Positions 1-7,928 of a DNA stretch of 64,000 nt are shown one piece after another. Every line of letters begins with the position of its first letter. Within the stretch, counting starts at the first letter, position 1. The notes under the pieces were generated by a model. It was not told where the DNA came from. It saw nothing but the letters and a program-made list of their open reading frames with translations, and made no database searches. The position numbers and the translations under genes were made by a program. The DNA comes from JAKVCB01 sp965243695 (GTDB lineage Bacteria > Planctomycetota > Planctomycetia > Pirellulales > Lacipirellulaceae): positions 248,001-312,000 of the forward strand of contig CBDEWC010000039.1 in NCBI GenBank assembly GCA_965243695.1, given 5' to 3'.

Positions 1-53
1 GCCCGCAATACACACTGGTCACAACAACCTGTCTGGAAATCGATGGCCGGCAA

Positions 54-1769
54 TCATGACGGTGACCATTCTGTTCCGCCTGACCGATCTTCGAGCATGA
101 CGCCAATTTCTCCGAGTCGATCACGAACGGTGTCGGCGGTAGCAAAGTCCTTTTTTTTGCGAGCGTCGTTTCGGATTTGGATCAAAAGTTGAACCATCGG
201 GTCCAACGTATTTGCGTGGCCCCCGGTCCATTCGGTACCATTGGGACGGTCCTCCAGAGCCAGGCCAGCGGCAGCGACCCCATCTCGAATGGTGTCAGCA
301 GTCGTAAAATCTTTATTTTGCCGGGCAGCCGTCCGGAGTTCGATCACCAGTTCCATAACCTGGTGCAACAAGTCGTCGGAGCTTTCCGAGATGGCTGCTG
401 GCGGTGAACCAAACAGCCCAAGCACGCAGGACAACTCTTTAAGTACGATCATCAGCGGAGGCAGCTCAGAAATTGTATCGGGATGCTTGTGGTCGACGGT
501 TTCCAGATTTTCGGCATCGCAAAACTTGTTAATTATTTTAGCAAGCTCGAAAAGTTCGGCGATGGCACCTCCGGTATTAAAGTCGTCGTCCATGGCCTTG
601 AGAAATCGTTTGCGACATTGGTGAGCACTTTGCAAGGTTGCATGGTCTACATCAGTCATTAAGGGTTCTTCTCGATAGCGTGGGGCATCGAGGGCATAGA
701 AGTCATTTCCGGTAATGCGTTCATATCGTTTGAAGAGTCGGTAGAATGTTTCCAAACCGATACCAGCTTCTTCGATAGCTGGTTCATCGAACAGTACGGT
801 GCTGCGATAATGGGTTCGCAGAAGGAAGAATCGAATTCGTTCCCCACCTTGCCGTGCGATCAATTCAGCGAGGCCCCCAGCGCCCTGGGAGCGGCTCATT
901 TTGCCTCCAGCCTGATCGTCTGTTGGGGCCTCTTCACGTTCGCCACGACCTCCGATTTTTCCGCTACTACTTGTTTGGCGGAGAAGTCCATTGTGAAGCC
1001 AATAGCGAACCATCGGTTTACTGTGACAACACTCACTTTGGGCGATTTCGTTTTCGTGGTGGGGAAAGACGAGGTCGAGCCCACCACCGTGGATATCGAA
1101 CGTTTCGCCAAGAAGTTTTTTACTCATGGCAGAGCATTCGATGTGCCAGCCTGGCCGCCCGGCTCCCCAAGAGCTTTTCCAGGAGGGCTCGCCCGGTTTG
1201 GCCGATTTCCAGACGGCAAAATCAGCGGGTTGCCGTTTCAGTGTTGCCATGTCGCCACCTTCGCCTTGCATCGAGTCGACACTCCGGTTGGACAATTTCC
1301 CATAACCGGTGTCTTTGCTCACATCAAAATAGACGTCGCCTTTGGATTCGTAGGCATAGCCTTGATTTACGAGCGATTCTATGAAGGCAATAATATCCGC
1401 CATGCATTCGGTTGCACGGGGAAAGTGATCAATCTGGTCGACGCCAAGTGCGGCAAGATTCTGCTGATAGTCGACGATATTCTCATCTGCCACTTCGAGC
1501 ATTGAAATACCGCGCTCAGTCGCTTTTTTAATCAGCTTGTCATCGACATCGGTAATGTTGACGACCCAGGTTACCGCGAAATTGCAGTAGGTGAGATACC
1601 GTTTGATGCAGTCGAAGATGACCGGGCCGATCATATGTCCAATATGCGCCCGGTCATAAACGGTGGGGCCGCAGAGGTAGATTCCGACTTTGCCAGGTTC
1701 GACGGTGCCGAAAGGTTGTTTTTTTTTGGTGAGGGTGTCGTAGATTTGGATGGTTGGGTGGAATTCCAT
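54..1769 (-). CDS. cysS: cysteinyl-tRNA synthetase (CysRS)
   Basis: Charges tRNA-Cys with cysteine in the cytoplasm; class I aminoacyl-tRNA synthetase. Visible: CGPTVYD then the HIGH motif (AHIGH) near the N-terminus; zinc-site residues in CGPT, ECSAMS and FPHHENE; and KMSRS standing for KMSKS. About 24 Gly/Glu/Asp-rich residues are inserted just before KMSRS, where short CysRS proteins have none. At 571 residues from this start the protein is about 110 longer than the usual 460. The C-terminal excess is a tandem copy of a roughly 45-residue segment ending LEDRxxGTEW. The ATG at 1769 is preferred because a frame opening at 1811 only adds a low-complexity leader. ispF lies 87 bp upstream on the same strand, so the two may be co-transcribed. 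Function is firm; the exact start is not. Confidence 0.95.
   Translation of the reverse strand: MEFHPTIQIYDTLTKKKQPFGTVEPGKVGIYLCGPTVYDRAHIGHMIGPVIFDCIKRYLTYCNFAVTWVVNITDVDDKLIKKATERGISMLEVADENIVDYQQNLAALGVDQIDHFPRATECMADIIAFIESLVNQGYAYESKGDVYFDVSKDTGYGKLSNRSVDSMQGEGGDMATLKRQPADFAVWKSAKPGEPSWKSSWGAGRPGWHIECSAMSKKLLGETFDIHGGGLDLVFPHHENEIAQSECCHSKPMVRYWLHNGLLRQTSSSGKIGGRGEREEAPTDDQAGGKMSRSQGAGGLAELIARQGGERIRFFLLRTHYRSTVLFDEPAIEEAGIGLETFYRLFKRYERITGNDFYALDAPRYREEPLMTDVDHATLQSAHQCRKRFLKAMDDDFNTGGAIAELFELAKIINKFCDAENLETVDHKHPDTISELPPLMIVLKELSCVLGLFGSPPAAISESSDDLLHQVMELVIELRTAARQNKDFTTADTIRDGVAAAGLALEDRPNGTEWTGGHANTLDPMVQLLIQIRNDARKKKDFATADTVRDRLGEIGVMLEDRSGGTEWSPS
57..362 (-). repeat. tandem duplication of the CysRS C-terminal segment
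   Basis: Two adjacent in-frame copies lie at about 219-362 and 57-197. They share IRxxARxxKDFxTADxxRDxxxxxGxxLEDRxxGTEW, the segment that normally ends CysRS once. The copies have diverged at many positions, so the duplication is not recent. Confidence 0.8.
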
Positions 1770-1856
1770 TTCAACATTTATTGAGCTGGAAAGGGCAGTT
1801 GAAGCTGGCATGGCAACTTGAGTTTATGGGGACCAGGAAGTGGGGATTCGAAATTG

Positions 1857-2360
1857 TTATGGATGCTTTGATAGCAGGACAACGCAACGGGCTTCGATTG
1901 CTTCTTCGCGGCCGACTGGACCAACTTGTTCACCAGTCTTCACTTTCAGCCCAATCTGGTTGGAATTTACCTGCAGGATACTGGCGATGCGGTGGCAAAT
2001 CGCATCTTTATAGTCAGCAAGTTTGGGACGCTCCGCGGTGATCACGCAATCGAGATTAACCACGGTGTAACCGGCGTCAGCAATCTTCACCTTTGCCGCC
2101 GTGAGCATCTCGGCCGAGTCTCGGTCACGATTGGCCTCATCCGTGTTGGGAAATAACTGTCCGATGTCCGGTAAGGCAGCAGCGCCCAGCAAGGCATCGG
2201 TCACTGCGTGGAGCAAGACGTCAGCATCACTATGTCCGATCAGGGATCGGTCGTGTGGAACATCAATTCCGCCCAGCCGCAACAGTCCGGTTAACTTCGG
2301 CTTGGGTGAGCCAAGCCGATGGGTATCTTCTCCGAGACCAACGCGAAAGCCGGACGTAAT
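1857..2360 (-). CDS. ispF: 2-C-methyl-D-erythritol 2,4-cyclodiphosphate synthase
   Basis: Converts CDP-methylerythritol 2-phosphate to the cyclic diphosphate in the MEP isoprenoid pathway; a trimeric zinc enzyme. Visible: GEDTHRLG (family GxDxHRxx, metal ligands), IGHSDADVLLHAVTDALLGAAALPDIGQLFP, and the C-terminal KVKTGEQVGPVGREEAIEA. The start is unusual. The conserved protein begins at FRVGLGEDTH, and no in-frame ATG, GTG or TTG lies close before it. A strong GGAGGA (2367-2372) sits 6 nt before an ATT codon at 2358-2360, which gives 167 residues, the normal family size. A longer frame opens at ATG 2492 but adds a leader unlike any IspF. The ATT start is inference. metK is 206 bp upstream and cysS follows. 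Confidence 0.93.
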   Translation of the reverse strand: MTSGFRVGLGEDTHRLGSPKPKLTGLLRLGGIDVPHDRSLIGHSDADVLLHAVTDALLGAAALPDIGQLFPNTDEANRDRDSAEMLTAAKVKIADAGYTVVNLDCVITAERPKLADYKDAICHRIASILQVNSNQIGLKVKTGEQVGPVGREEAIEARCVVLLSKHP

Positions 2361-2366
2361 GGATAA

Positions 2367-2372
2367 TCCTCC
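2367..2372 (-). promoter_or_regulatory. ribosome binding site suggesting an ATT start for ispF
   Basis: On the minus strand GGAGGA is followed by 6 nt and then ATT ACG TCC. It is one of the best Shine-Dalgarno matches in the window and is placed as expected for initiation at the ATT codon. Confidence 0.55.
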
Positions 2373-2566
2373 GTTCGAGTCCTTGCAAATGGTCCTCGGT
2401 ACCGATCCCGTCTGGGGGCGGATTATAGACCACCACCACGCAGGAAACAATCCAAGCCGGAGCGTAGCATAGTGTGATCTCTGTGCCAGCAAAGCGGCGA
2501 TCGGAAGAATCGAGCCCCTCTCCTGCGATTTTGACTTAGGCCCCCAGAGGAACCAACCTGGGCCAG

Positions 2567-3748
2567 TTAGGTTGCTGTGGCAACCGTTTCGAAGGCGGCG
2601 GCCAACTCGTCTGCCTTCTCTGTTTTTTCCCAGGTGAACTCGGGTTCGTTGCGGCCAAAATGGCCACCGGCGGCCGTTTTTTGAAAAATGGGGCGGCGCA
2701 GGTCCAGGTATTCGATAATTCCTCCTGGCGTGAGGGGGAAATGTTTCTTCACAAGTTCTACAAGTTGTTCGTTGCCAACCGTGCCGGTACCCTCGGTGTC
2801 GATTCGCACGCTCACTGGATCAGAGATTCCAATCGCGTACGCAAGTTGGACCTCGCAGCGGTCAGCAAGTTTAGCTGCCACGATATTTTTTGCGATGTGG
2901 CGTGCCATGTATGCAGCGCTACGATCCACCTTGGTGGGGTCTTTGCCGCTAAAGGCTCCCCCTCCATGGCGGCTCCAACCGCCGTAGGTGTCGACGATGA
3001 TCTTCCGACCGGTCAGGCCGCAGTCACCGTGAGGTCCACCCACAACAAAGCGGCCCGTGGGGTTGATATGGTGCTTGATCTCGTCGTTCCACCAGTCGCC
3101 GAGCGACGGTTTAATAATTTCTTCGATGATATATGTATGGATCTGTTCATGCGAAACATGAGGTGCATGCTGCGTTGAAACAACGACCGTGTCGACGCAT
3201 ACGGGAGTGTTACCATCGAATTCCACGGTGACCTGGCTCTTCGAATCAGGTCGGAGCCAGTCCACAGCCTTGGTTTGGCGTGCCTCGGTCAGACAGTTGA
3301 TAATGCGATGTGAGAGTGCAATCGGCAGCGGCATCAACTCTTCAGTATCGTTGCAGGCGTACCCAAACATCAGTCCCTGGTCGCCGGCACCGATCTCCTT
3401 GCCACTTTGGGAGTCGTCATCCACTCCCATTTTAATGTCGGGGCTCTGCTCGTCGATGGTGACCATCACGGCACAGTGGTCGGCACCAATACCCATCGAT
3501 GCTTCTGTGTAGCCAACACCGCGGATCACGTTGCGGACAATCTGCTGCATATCGACCGTTGCCTTGGTTGTGATTTCGCCTGCGATGACAACCAGGCCTG
3601 TCGTGACAAGGGTTTCACACGCAACACGACTGTAGGGATCCTGGGCAAACATGGCGTCCAGTACGCCGTCAGAAATTTGATCAGCCAATTTGTCGGGGTG
3701 CCCCATGCTGACCGCTTCGCTCGTAAAGAAATACTTGTCGTTTGTCAC
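2567..3748 (-). CDS. metK: S-adenosylmethionine synthetase
   Basis: Makes S-adenosylmethionine from methionine and ATP; cytoplasmic, essential in most bacteria. The 393 residues match the family length. Motifs in order: TSEAVSMGHPDK near the N-terminus (methionine/ATP binding), GAGDQGLMFGYA near residue 120, the Lys-rich GGGAFSGKDPTKVDRSAAY loop in the last third, and the C-terminal TAAGGHFGR. The GTG start at 3748 is set by GGAGG 9 nt upstream. About 570 bp separate it from the divergent plus-strand genes. A G/C-rich hairpin (GGTTGG/CCAACC, about 3812-3835) lies in the leader, but I cannot match it to a known SAM riboswitch class. ispF and cysS follow on the same strand. Confidence 0.97.
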   Translation of the reverse strand: MTNDKYFFTSEAVSMGHPDKLADQISDGVLDAMFAQDPYSRVACETLVTTGLVVIAGEITTKATVDMQQIVRNVIRGVGYTEASMGIGADHCAVMVTIDEQSPDIKMGVDDDSQSGKEIGAGDQGLMFGYACNDTEELMPLPIALSHRIINCLTEARQTKAVDWLRPDSKSQVTVEFDGNTPVCVDTVVVSTQHAPHVSHEQIHTYIIEEIIKPSLGDWWNDEIKHHINPTGRFVVGGPHGDCGLTGRKIIVDTYGGWSRHGGGAFSGKDPTKVDRSAAYMARHIAKNIVAAKLADRCEVQLAYAIGISDPVSVRIDTEGTGTVGNEQLVELVKKHFPLTPGGIIEYLDLRRPIFQKTAAGGHFGRNEPEFTWEKTEKADELAAAFETVATAT

Positions 3749-4174
3749 GAATGTGCTCCTCCAAAGAGTCGGGAGATACTTGCGCGAGAAAATAGTGAAT
3801 TCAGGAATAGGCGGGTTGGGAAGTAACCAACCACCGGGTTAATTTGCCTCGCCAATTTGTTTCTCGTTCCAATACCGGATGATGATCTAACAGCGTGAGT
3901 ATATCGTGATGTATAGTTGGCGGGCAACGGGCTAACGCGGTGAGTACGGCCTTCCAGAGGGGCTTGCCTTAATTCGAGGGGTAGCTATTCCCTGGTGGGA
4001 GACCGATAATCACCTATGGGGTGCCTGGAAAGTTGCCTGCATATCGAGTTGCTTTGGGTTTTAACCCAACGGCCGTTTTGCAGGTGAGGCATTTCGCACC
4101 GACGTGGTCAACCGGTAGGACCTCGCAGGTGGCATGCAGATCTACCAATTACCTTAAATTTCGGATGAACTCCC
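3749..4174. other. divergent intergenic region upstream of metK
   Basis: No convincing gene. On the metK side a hairpin with stem GGTTGG/CCAACC (about 3812-3835) lies in the leader. On the other side there is a short inverted repeat TTGGGTT/AACCCAA near 4052-4070. Both could be regulatory; neither matches a family I recognise. Confidence 0.4.
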
Positions 4175-4291
4175 ATGGCCCGTTGGCCCCGTCACGTCTG
4201 GACTTCGTTGTTGACCTACGGGATTGTGTTCGTGATATTTCCTCTGCTATGTCTGCTTGCCTATGCCTGGGTACGAGGTTTTATTTTTTGA
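4175..4291 (+). CDS. possible 38-residue single-pass membrane peptide
   Basis: A short frame with a basic, Trp-rich start (MARWPRHVW) followed by about 22 hydrophobic residues (LLTYGIVFVIFPLLCLLAYAW) and a short tail ending RGFIF. This is the layout of a single-pass small membrane protein. It ends 27 bp before the next gene on the same strand. The ribosome binding site is weak (GGA 9-12 nt upstream). No family is recognised. The hydrophobic run is unlikely in random sequence but not conclusive. Confidence 0.4.
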   Translation: MARWPRHVWTSLLTYGIVFVIFPLLCLLAYAWVRGFIF

Positions 4292-4318
4292 CGCAGGCCG
4301 CTGGAAAATTACTTTAAA

Positions 4319-5764
4319 GTGATGACAATGGTTGACCGCCAAGAATTACTTAACCGTTTAAATCGTTATGGGCAGCAGCGGCTTGCCCGGTTTTGCAAGG
4401 ATCTTGACGAAGCGAGCTATGCCAGGCTGGCACCCCAGATTGCGAACGTGGATCTGGAGCAGCTGGCGCGACTGTGCGAAGTGGTTGTGGAGAAAGAGGA
4501 TTGGGCCGAATTGGCCCAGCGAGCGGAGCCACCTCCCGCGTTGCGACTCAACTCACGGCGTGGTCACCACGAATCGGAATTTGGCTGGACTGCCAAACAG
4601 GCCCGACGCCGAGGTGAGCAAGCTCTTGATGAAGGCAAGGTTGGCGTTTTGATGACCGCCGGAGGGCAGGGGAGCCGCCTTGGGTTTGATCGTCCCAAAG
4701 GGCTCTATCCGATCGGGCCGGTATCAGGCGCTTCGCTCTTGCAAATCCACATCGAAAAGATCCGCGCCGCAGCTCGGCGGCATCAAAAGCCAATCCCGCT
4801 TTATTTGATGAATAGTCCAGTGACGGCCGAGGAGCAGTCGGCGTTTCTGTCAGAGAATGACTACTTTGGAATGACTGAGAAAGACATTTTTCTCTTTTGT
4901 CAGGGAACCATGCCGGTTGTCGATGCGGTGACGGGTGATTTGCTCTTGGCCACCAAAGACACGCTTTTTTTGAGTCCCGACGGGCATGGGGGGACGGTGG
5001 CTGCGCTTGCCAGCAGTGGGGCTATTGAATCAATGCGGGAGCGCGGGATTGAGCAACTGTTTTATTTTCAGGTCGACAATCCGCTCGTACCCATTTGTGA
5101 TGCGGAGTTCATCGGCCACCATTTAAAAGCCAAGTCAGAACTCACCTCGATGGCAGTGGCCAAGAAACAACCGACCGACAAGGTCGGTAATTTTGTCCAG
5201 ATCGACCGACGGTTGCAGATTATCGAATACAGCGATTTTCCTGCCGATGTTGCCGCACAACGGGCGGAGGATGGAGCACTTCAATTCTGGGCAGGCAGTA
5301 TTGCCGTACACATGTTTTCGGTTGATTTTCTCGAGCGATCACTCTCGCTCAGTGGTGCACTTCCGTTTCATGCCGCCCGAAAAAAAGTGGCGCACCTCGG
5401 TGAAGAGGGAAAAGTGGTTCAACCCAACCAACCCAACGCACTGAAATTCGAGCGATTTATTTTCGATTTGCTTCCCCATGCTCAAAATGCGCTGGTCGTG
5501 GAATATGCCGAAGAAGATTGTTTTGCACCTCTGAAGAATGCACCTGGTGCTGAACGTGACACAGCTGAATACGTACAACGTTTCATGATCCACCAGTATC
5601 ACCGCTGGTTGCAGGAAGCGGGAATTCAGGTTGCCAGGGATGTAGCCGTCGAAATCAGTCCGTTGTGGGCTCTCGACGAGAGAGATGTTGTCCGACGGGC
5701 CACCCCTGGTACAGCGATCAACCAGACGACCTACCTCTGCGAAGACGTCCCCCGGTCATCTTGA
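4319..5764 (+). CDS. UDPGP-family nucleotidyltransferase (UDP-N-acetylhexosamine pyrophosphorylase-like)
   Basis: Transfers UMP from UTP to a sugar 1-phosphate, probably GlcNAc-1-P or a related hexose, to give a UDP-sugar. The 481 residues fit the eukaryote-like UAP1/UDPGP family rather than the short bacterial GlmU or GalU. The signature loop is LMTAGGQGSRLGFDRPKGLYPIG (about residues 111-133), with the substrate-side PLYLMNSPVTAE, the DGHGG segment and QVDNPLVP further on. A GTG start at 4319 is used; in-frame ATGs follow at 4322 and 4328. It leads a run with the CYTH and MFS genes. The sugar specificity cannot be read from the sequence. Confidence 0.85.
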   Translation: MMTMVDRQELLNRLNRYGQQRLARFCKDLDEASYARLAPQIANVDLEQLARLCEVVVEKEDWAELAQRAEPPPALRLNSRRGHHESEFGWTAKQARRRGEQALDEGKVGVLMTAGGQGSRLGFDRPKGLYPIGPVSGASLLQIHIEKIRAAARRHQKPIPLYLMNSPVTAEEQSAFLSENDYFGMTEKDIFLFCQGTMPVVDAVTGDLLLATKDTLFLSPDGHGGTVAALASSGAIESMRERGIEQLFYFQVDNPLVPICDAEFIGHHLKAKSELTSMAVAKKQPTDKVGNFVQIDRRLQIIEYSDFPADVAAQRAEDGALQFWAGSIAVHMFSVDFLERSLSLSGALPFHAARKKVAHLGEEGKVVQPNQPNALKFERFIFDLLPHAQNALVVEYAEEDCFAPLKNAPGAERDTAEYVQRFMIHQYHRWLQEAGIQVARDVAVEISPLWALDERDVVRRATPGTAINQTTYLCEDVPRSS

Positions 5765-5814
5765 TCGCCGTGGTCCCAAGCATGTAGAAATCCAGAAACA
5801 GAGGTTTCACTCTT

Positions 5815-6363
5815 ATGCTGTACGAAGTTGAACAAAAGCACCGCCTGGAGAATCTGGCTGATTTTGAGCAGAAACTTCAACAGCGGGAGATCCCCCTCGG
5901 TCCGGTTCAACACCAAATTGATTCCTATTTCAACCATCCCTCGCGGGAATTTGCCCAAACGGATGAAGCTTTTCGCATTCGTCAGGTTGGCGAGCTGAAT
6001 TTTGTCACGTACAAAGGCCCCAAAGTAGATCGGGTCACCAAGACCCGCCAAGAACTGGAGATGCCACTCACGCCTGGTACAGCCGCGGCAGCAGATTTCA
6101 CCAGATTGCTTGTGGCTCTAGGTTTCACGCCGGCGGGAACCGTTTGTAAGACACGGCGGGCCTTTTCGATTCCCAGGGCCGGTCATGCGGTGGTAGGCTG
6201 TATCGACGAGATTCTGGATGTAGGAATCTTTGTAGAATTGGAACTTACGGTTGATCAGGGCGAACTTGACAACGCGAGACAGATTATCGCATCCTTGGCC
6301 GATGAATTGGAACTTGGATCGGGGGAAAGGCGCAGCTACCTCGAGATATTCTTGAATGGGTAG
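5815..6363 (+). CDS. CYTH-domain protein (CyaB / class IV adenylate cyclase or triphosphatase family)
   Basis: CYTH proteins fold as a triphosphate tunnel and act on nucleoside or inorganic triphosphates. Visible: the N-terminal ExExK signature (E4, E6, K8), then RIRQVG, a Lys-Arg-rich strand TYKGPK..KTRQE, CKTRR, and acidic strands CIDEILDVGIFVELEL typical of the CyaB branch. The length (182) fits. GAGG stands 9 nt before the ATG. The gene starts 50 bp after the UDPGP gene and its end overlaps the MFS start by 8 bp, so translation is probably coupled. Whether it makes cAMP or hydrolyses a triphosphate cannot be told; the CyaB-like branch often has no proven cyclase activity. Confidence 0.85.
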   Translation: MLYEVEQKHRLENLADFEQKLQQREIPLGPVQHQIDSYFNHPSREFAQTDEAFRIRQVGELNFVTYKGPKVDRVTKTRQELEMPLTPGTAAAADFTRLLVALGFTPAGTVCKTRRAFSIPRAGHAVVGCIDEILDVGIFVELELTVDQGELDNARQIIASLADELELGSGERRSYLEIFLNG

Positions 6364-7672
6364 CCAACACAAAACAGACTTGCCCAAGCATTCGCCACGG
6401 AATTTTTTCCTGCTGGTGCTCTATCAGGTGATCCAACGGGTTGGTTGGATATTCAAGACCGAGAGTATCATTATCCCCGCGTTTATCGACTCTATCGGGG
6501 GGGGCCCCGTGCTACGCGGTTGCTTGCCAGTCCTCAATCGCCTTGGCCTTGCCATTCCGCCAGTACTGTTTGCACGTCGACTTAAGGTAACGCCTCTTAA
6601 AAAGCGGGTCCTGTTGGTTTGTTGCTTCTCCAAGGCTTTCCCCTTTGCCGTACTCTCATTGATCTGGCTGACGGGTGTTTGGAGCTCAGGACAGGGCGCT
6701 GCTTCTGGGTGGGTGCTCTGGTTGTCATTGCTGCTTTACGCATCCTTCTTTATTTTCGTTGGCATCAGCCAAGTCACCGAGCAAACACTCCATGGAAAAC
6801 TGATTCGGGCCAACTTGCGCGGGCGTTTGCTGACTGCTTCAATGACCGTGGGAGCATCGCTGGCGATCATTGCCGCATTGCTATTGATGCCTGGCTGGTT
6901 GCGACTGCCCGATGGCGGTTTCGGTTGGATTTTTGGAATGCCAGCCCTTGCCTTCCTGCTTGCGGGAGGCGCCGTGCTGGCCCTGCGGGAATCTCCCGAC
7001 AATTACCAACAGCCACCCATCCATCCACTCACCCACTTTCGTGAATCATGGTCAATCCTGGTTCACAACCGCAGTTTTCGTCGTCTTGCAGTCGTCGCTG
7101 CCCTGTACAGTAGTACCTTCATGATGTTTCCCCATTATCAGGCGTTGGGCCGTGACCGGATGGGGCTGGCCCACCACAACCTGGTCTTTTGGGTTTGTGC
7201 TCAAAATGGAGCCACGATGCTTGCCAGTTTGCTCGCTGGTCCCGTGGCGGATCGGTTTGGAAATCGGCTCGCTTTGAAAATCGCAGTTTTTGGTACGGCG
7301 CTGGCTCCGTTATGCGCTTTTTTACTGGCCTGGATTGAGTCGGAGATGACTCAGCAACTTTATTGGCTTGTCTTTCTGCCCATTGGCATGACGCCCATTA
7401 CCATTAAGCTGATCAACAATTACACGTTGGAAATCGTGCCGCGCGAGCTTCATCCCCGTTATCTGAGCACCGTGGGACTGTGCCTGGCGATTCCGGTTGT
7501 GATTGGCGGGCCGTTGATGGGCTGGCTCATCGGCCCGGCCGGCTTCGAAACGGTCTTTCTGCTAGGGGCGGCCTTCTTGGTGCTTGCCGGAGCGATGACT
7601 TTTTGTCTCGACGAACCGCGAAATTTAAAAAACACTTCGGCTGGTTTTGACGCACCGCGGCGGACTGAGTGA
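6356..7672 (+). CDS. MFS-family transporter
   Basis: A 438-residue inner-membrane protein with about 12 hydrophobic segments arranged in two halves around a polar loop near residues 215-240. GPVADRFGNR in the second half is the usual MFS loop 8-9 motif. The N-terminal half begins with a positively charged leader and FFLLVLYQVIQRVGW. The substrate is unknown. The start overlaps the last 8 bp of the CYTH gene. A hairpin at 7677-7710 probably ends this transcript. Confidence 0.8.
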   Translation: MGSQHKTDLPKHSPRNFFLLVLYQVIQRVGWIFKTESIIIPAFIDSIGGGPVLRGCLPVLNRLGLAIPPVLFARRLKVTPLKKRVLLVCCFSKAFPFAVLSLIWLTGVWSSGQGAASGWVLWLSLLLYASFFIFVGISQVTEQTLHGKLIRANLRGRLLTASMTVGASLAIIAALLLMPGWLRLPDGGFGWIFGMPALAFLLAGGAVLALRESPDNYQQPPIHPLTHFRESWSILVHNRSFRRLAVVAALYSSTFMMFPHYQALGRDRMGLAHHNLVFWVCAQNGATMLASLLAGPVADRFGNRLALKIAVFGTALAPLCAFLLAWIESEMTQQLYWLVFLPIGMTPITIKLINNYTLEIVPRELHPRYLSTVGLCLAIPVVIGGPLMGWLIGPAGFETVFLLGAAFLVLAGAMTFCLDEPRNLKNTSAGFDAPRRTE

Positions 7673-7676
7673 ACGA

Positions 7677-7710
7677 GAGCCCCCCCGTTTACGGGGGCAG
7701 AGGCTCGTTT
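7677..7710 (+). terminator. probable terminator after the MFS gene
   Basis: GAGC plus CCCCCGT pairs with ACGGGGG plus GCTC around a TT loop, followed by a short T run (GTTTT). It stands directly after the MFS stop codon. Confidence 0.5.
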
Positions 7711-7928
7711 TGGAGAAATCTGGGTAGCGGGAGTTGCACGAAAACAGGCCCAAAAACTTCTCTTTCTTGCTGGCGGTGATTTTGGGATATTCCCGGACCC
7801 GAGTTTGTTCATTGGTGATAATCCCCCTGATGGCTTGCTCGTTGGTTGGGCCATCCCGACCGTGTTGTTCCTCGCGCCTAACTTTCAACTCCTAACTTTG
7901 AACTCCTAACTTCCACGGGCACCCCGTT

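Noticed and set aside
810..1505. Plus-strand 231-codon frame inside cysS
   Set aside because: Antisense shadow of a clear, conserved cysS.
3749..4020. SAM riboswitch upstream of metK
   Set aside because: A hairpin is present, but no SAM-I, SAM-II or SAM-IV type core could be recognised by eye.
4021..4317. 98-codon plus-strand frame overlapping the small membrane peptide
   Set aside because: Composition is not protein-like and the other frame holds a convincing transmembrane helix.
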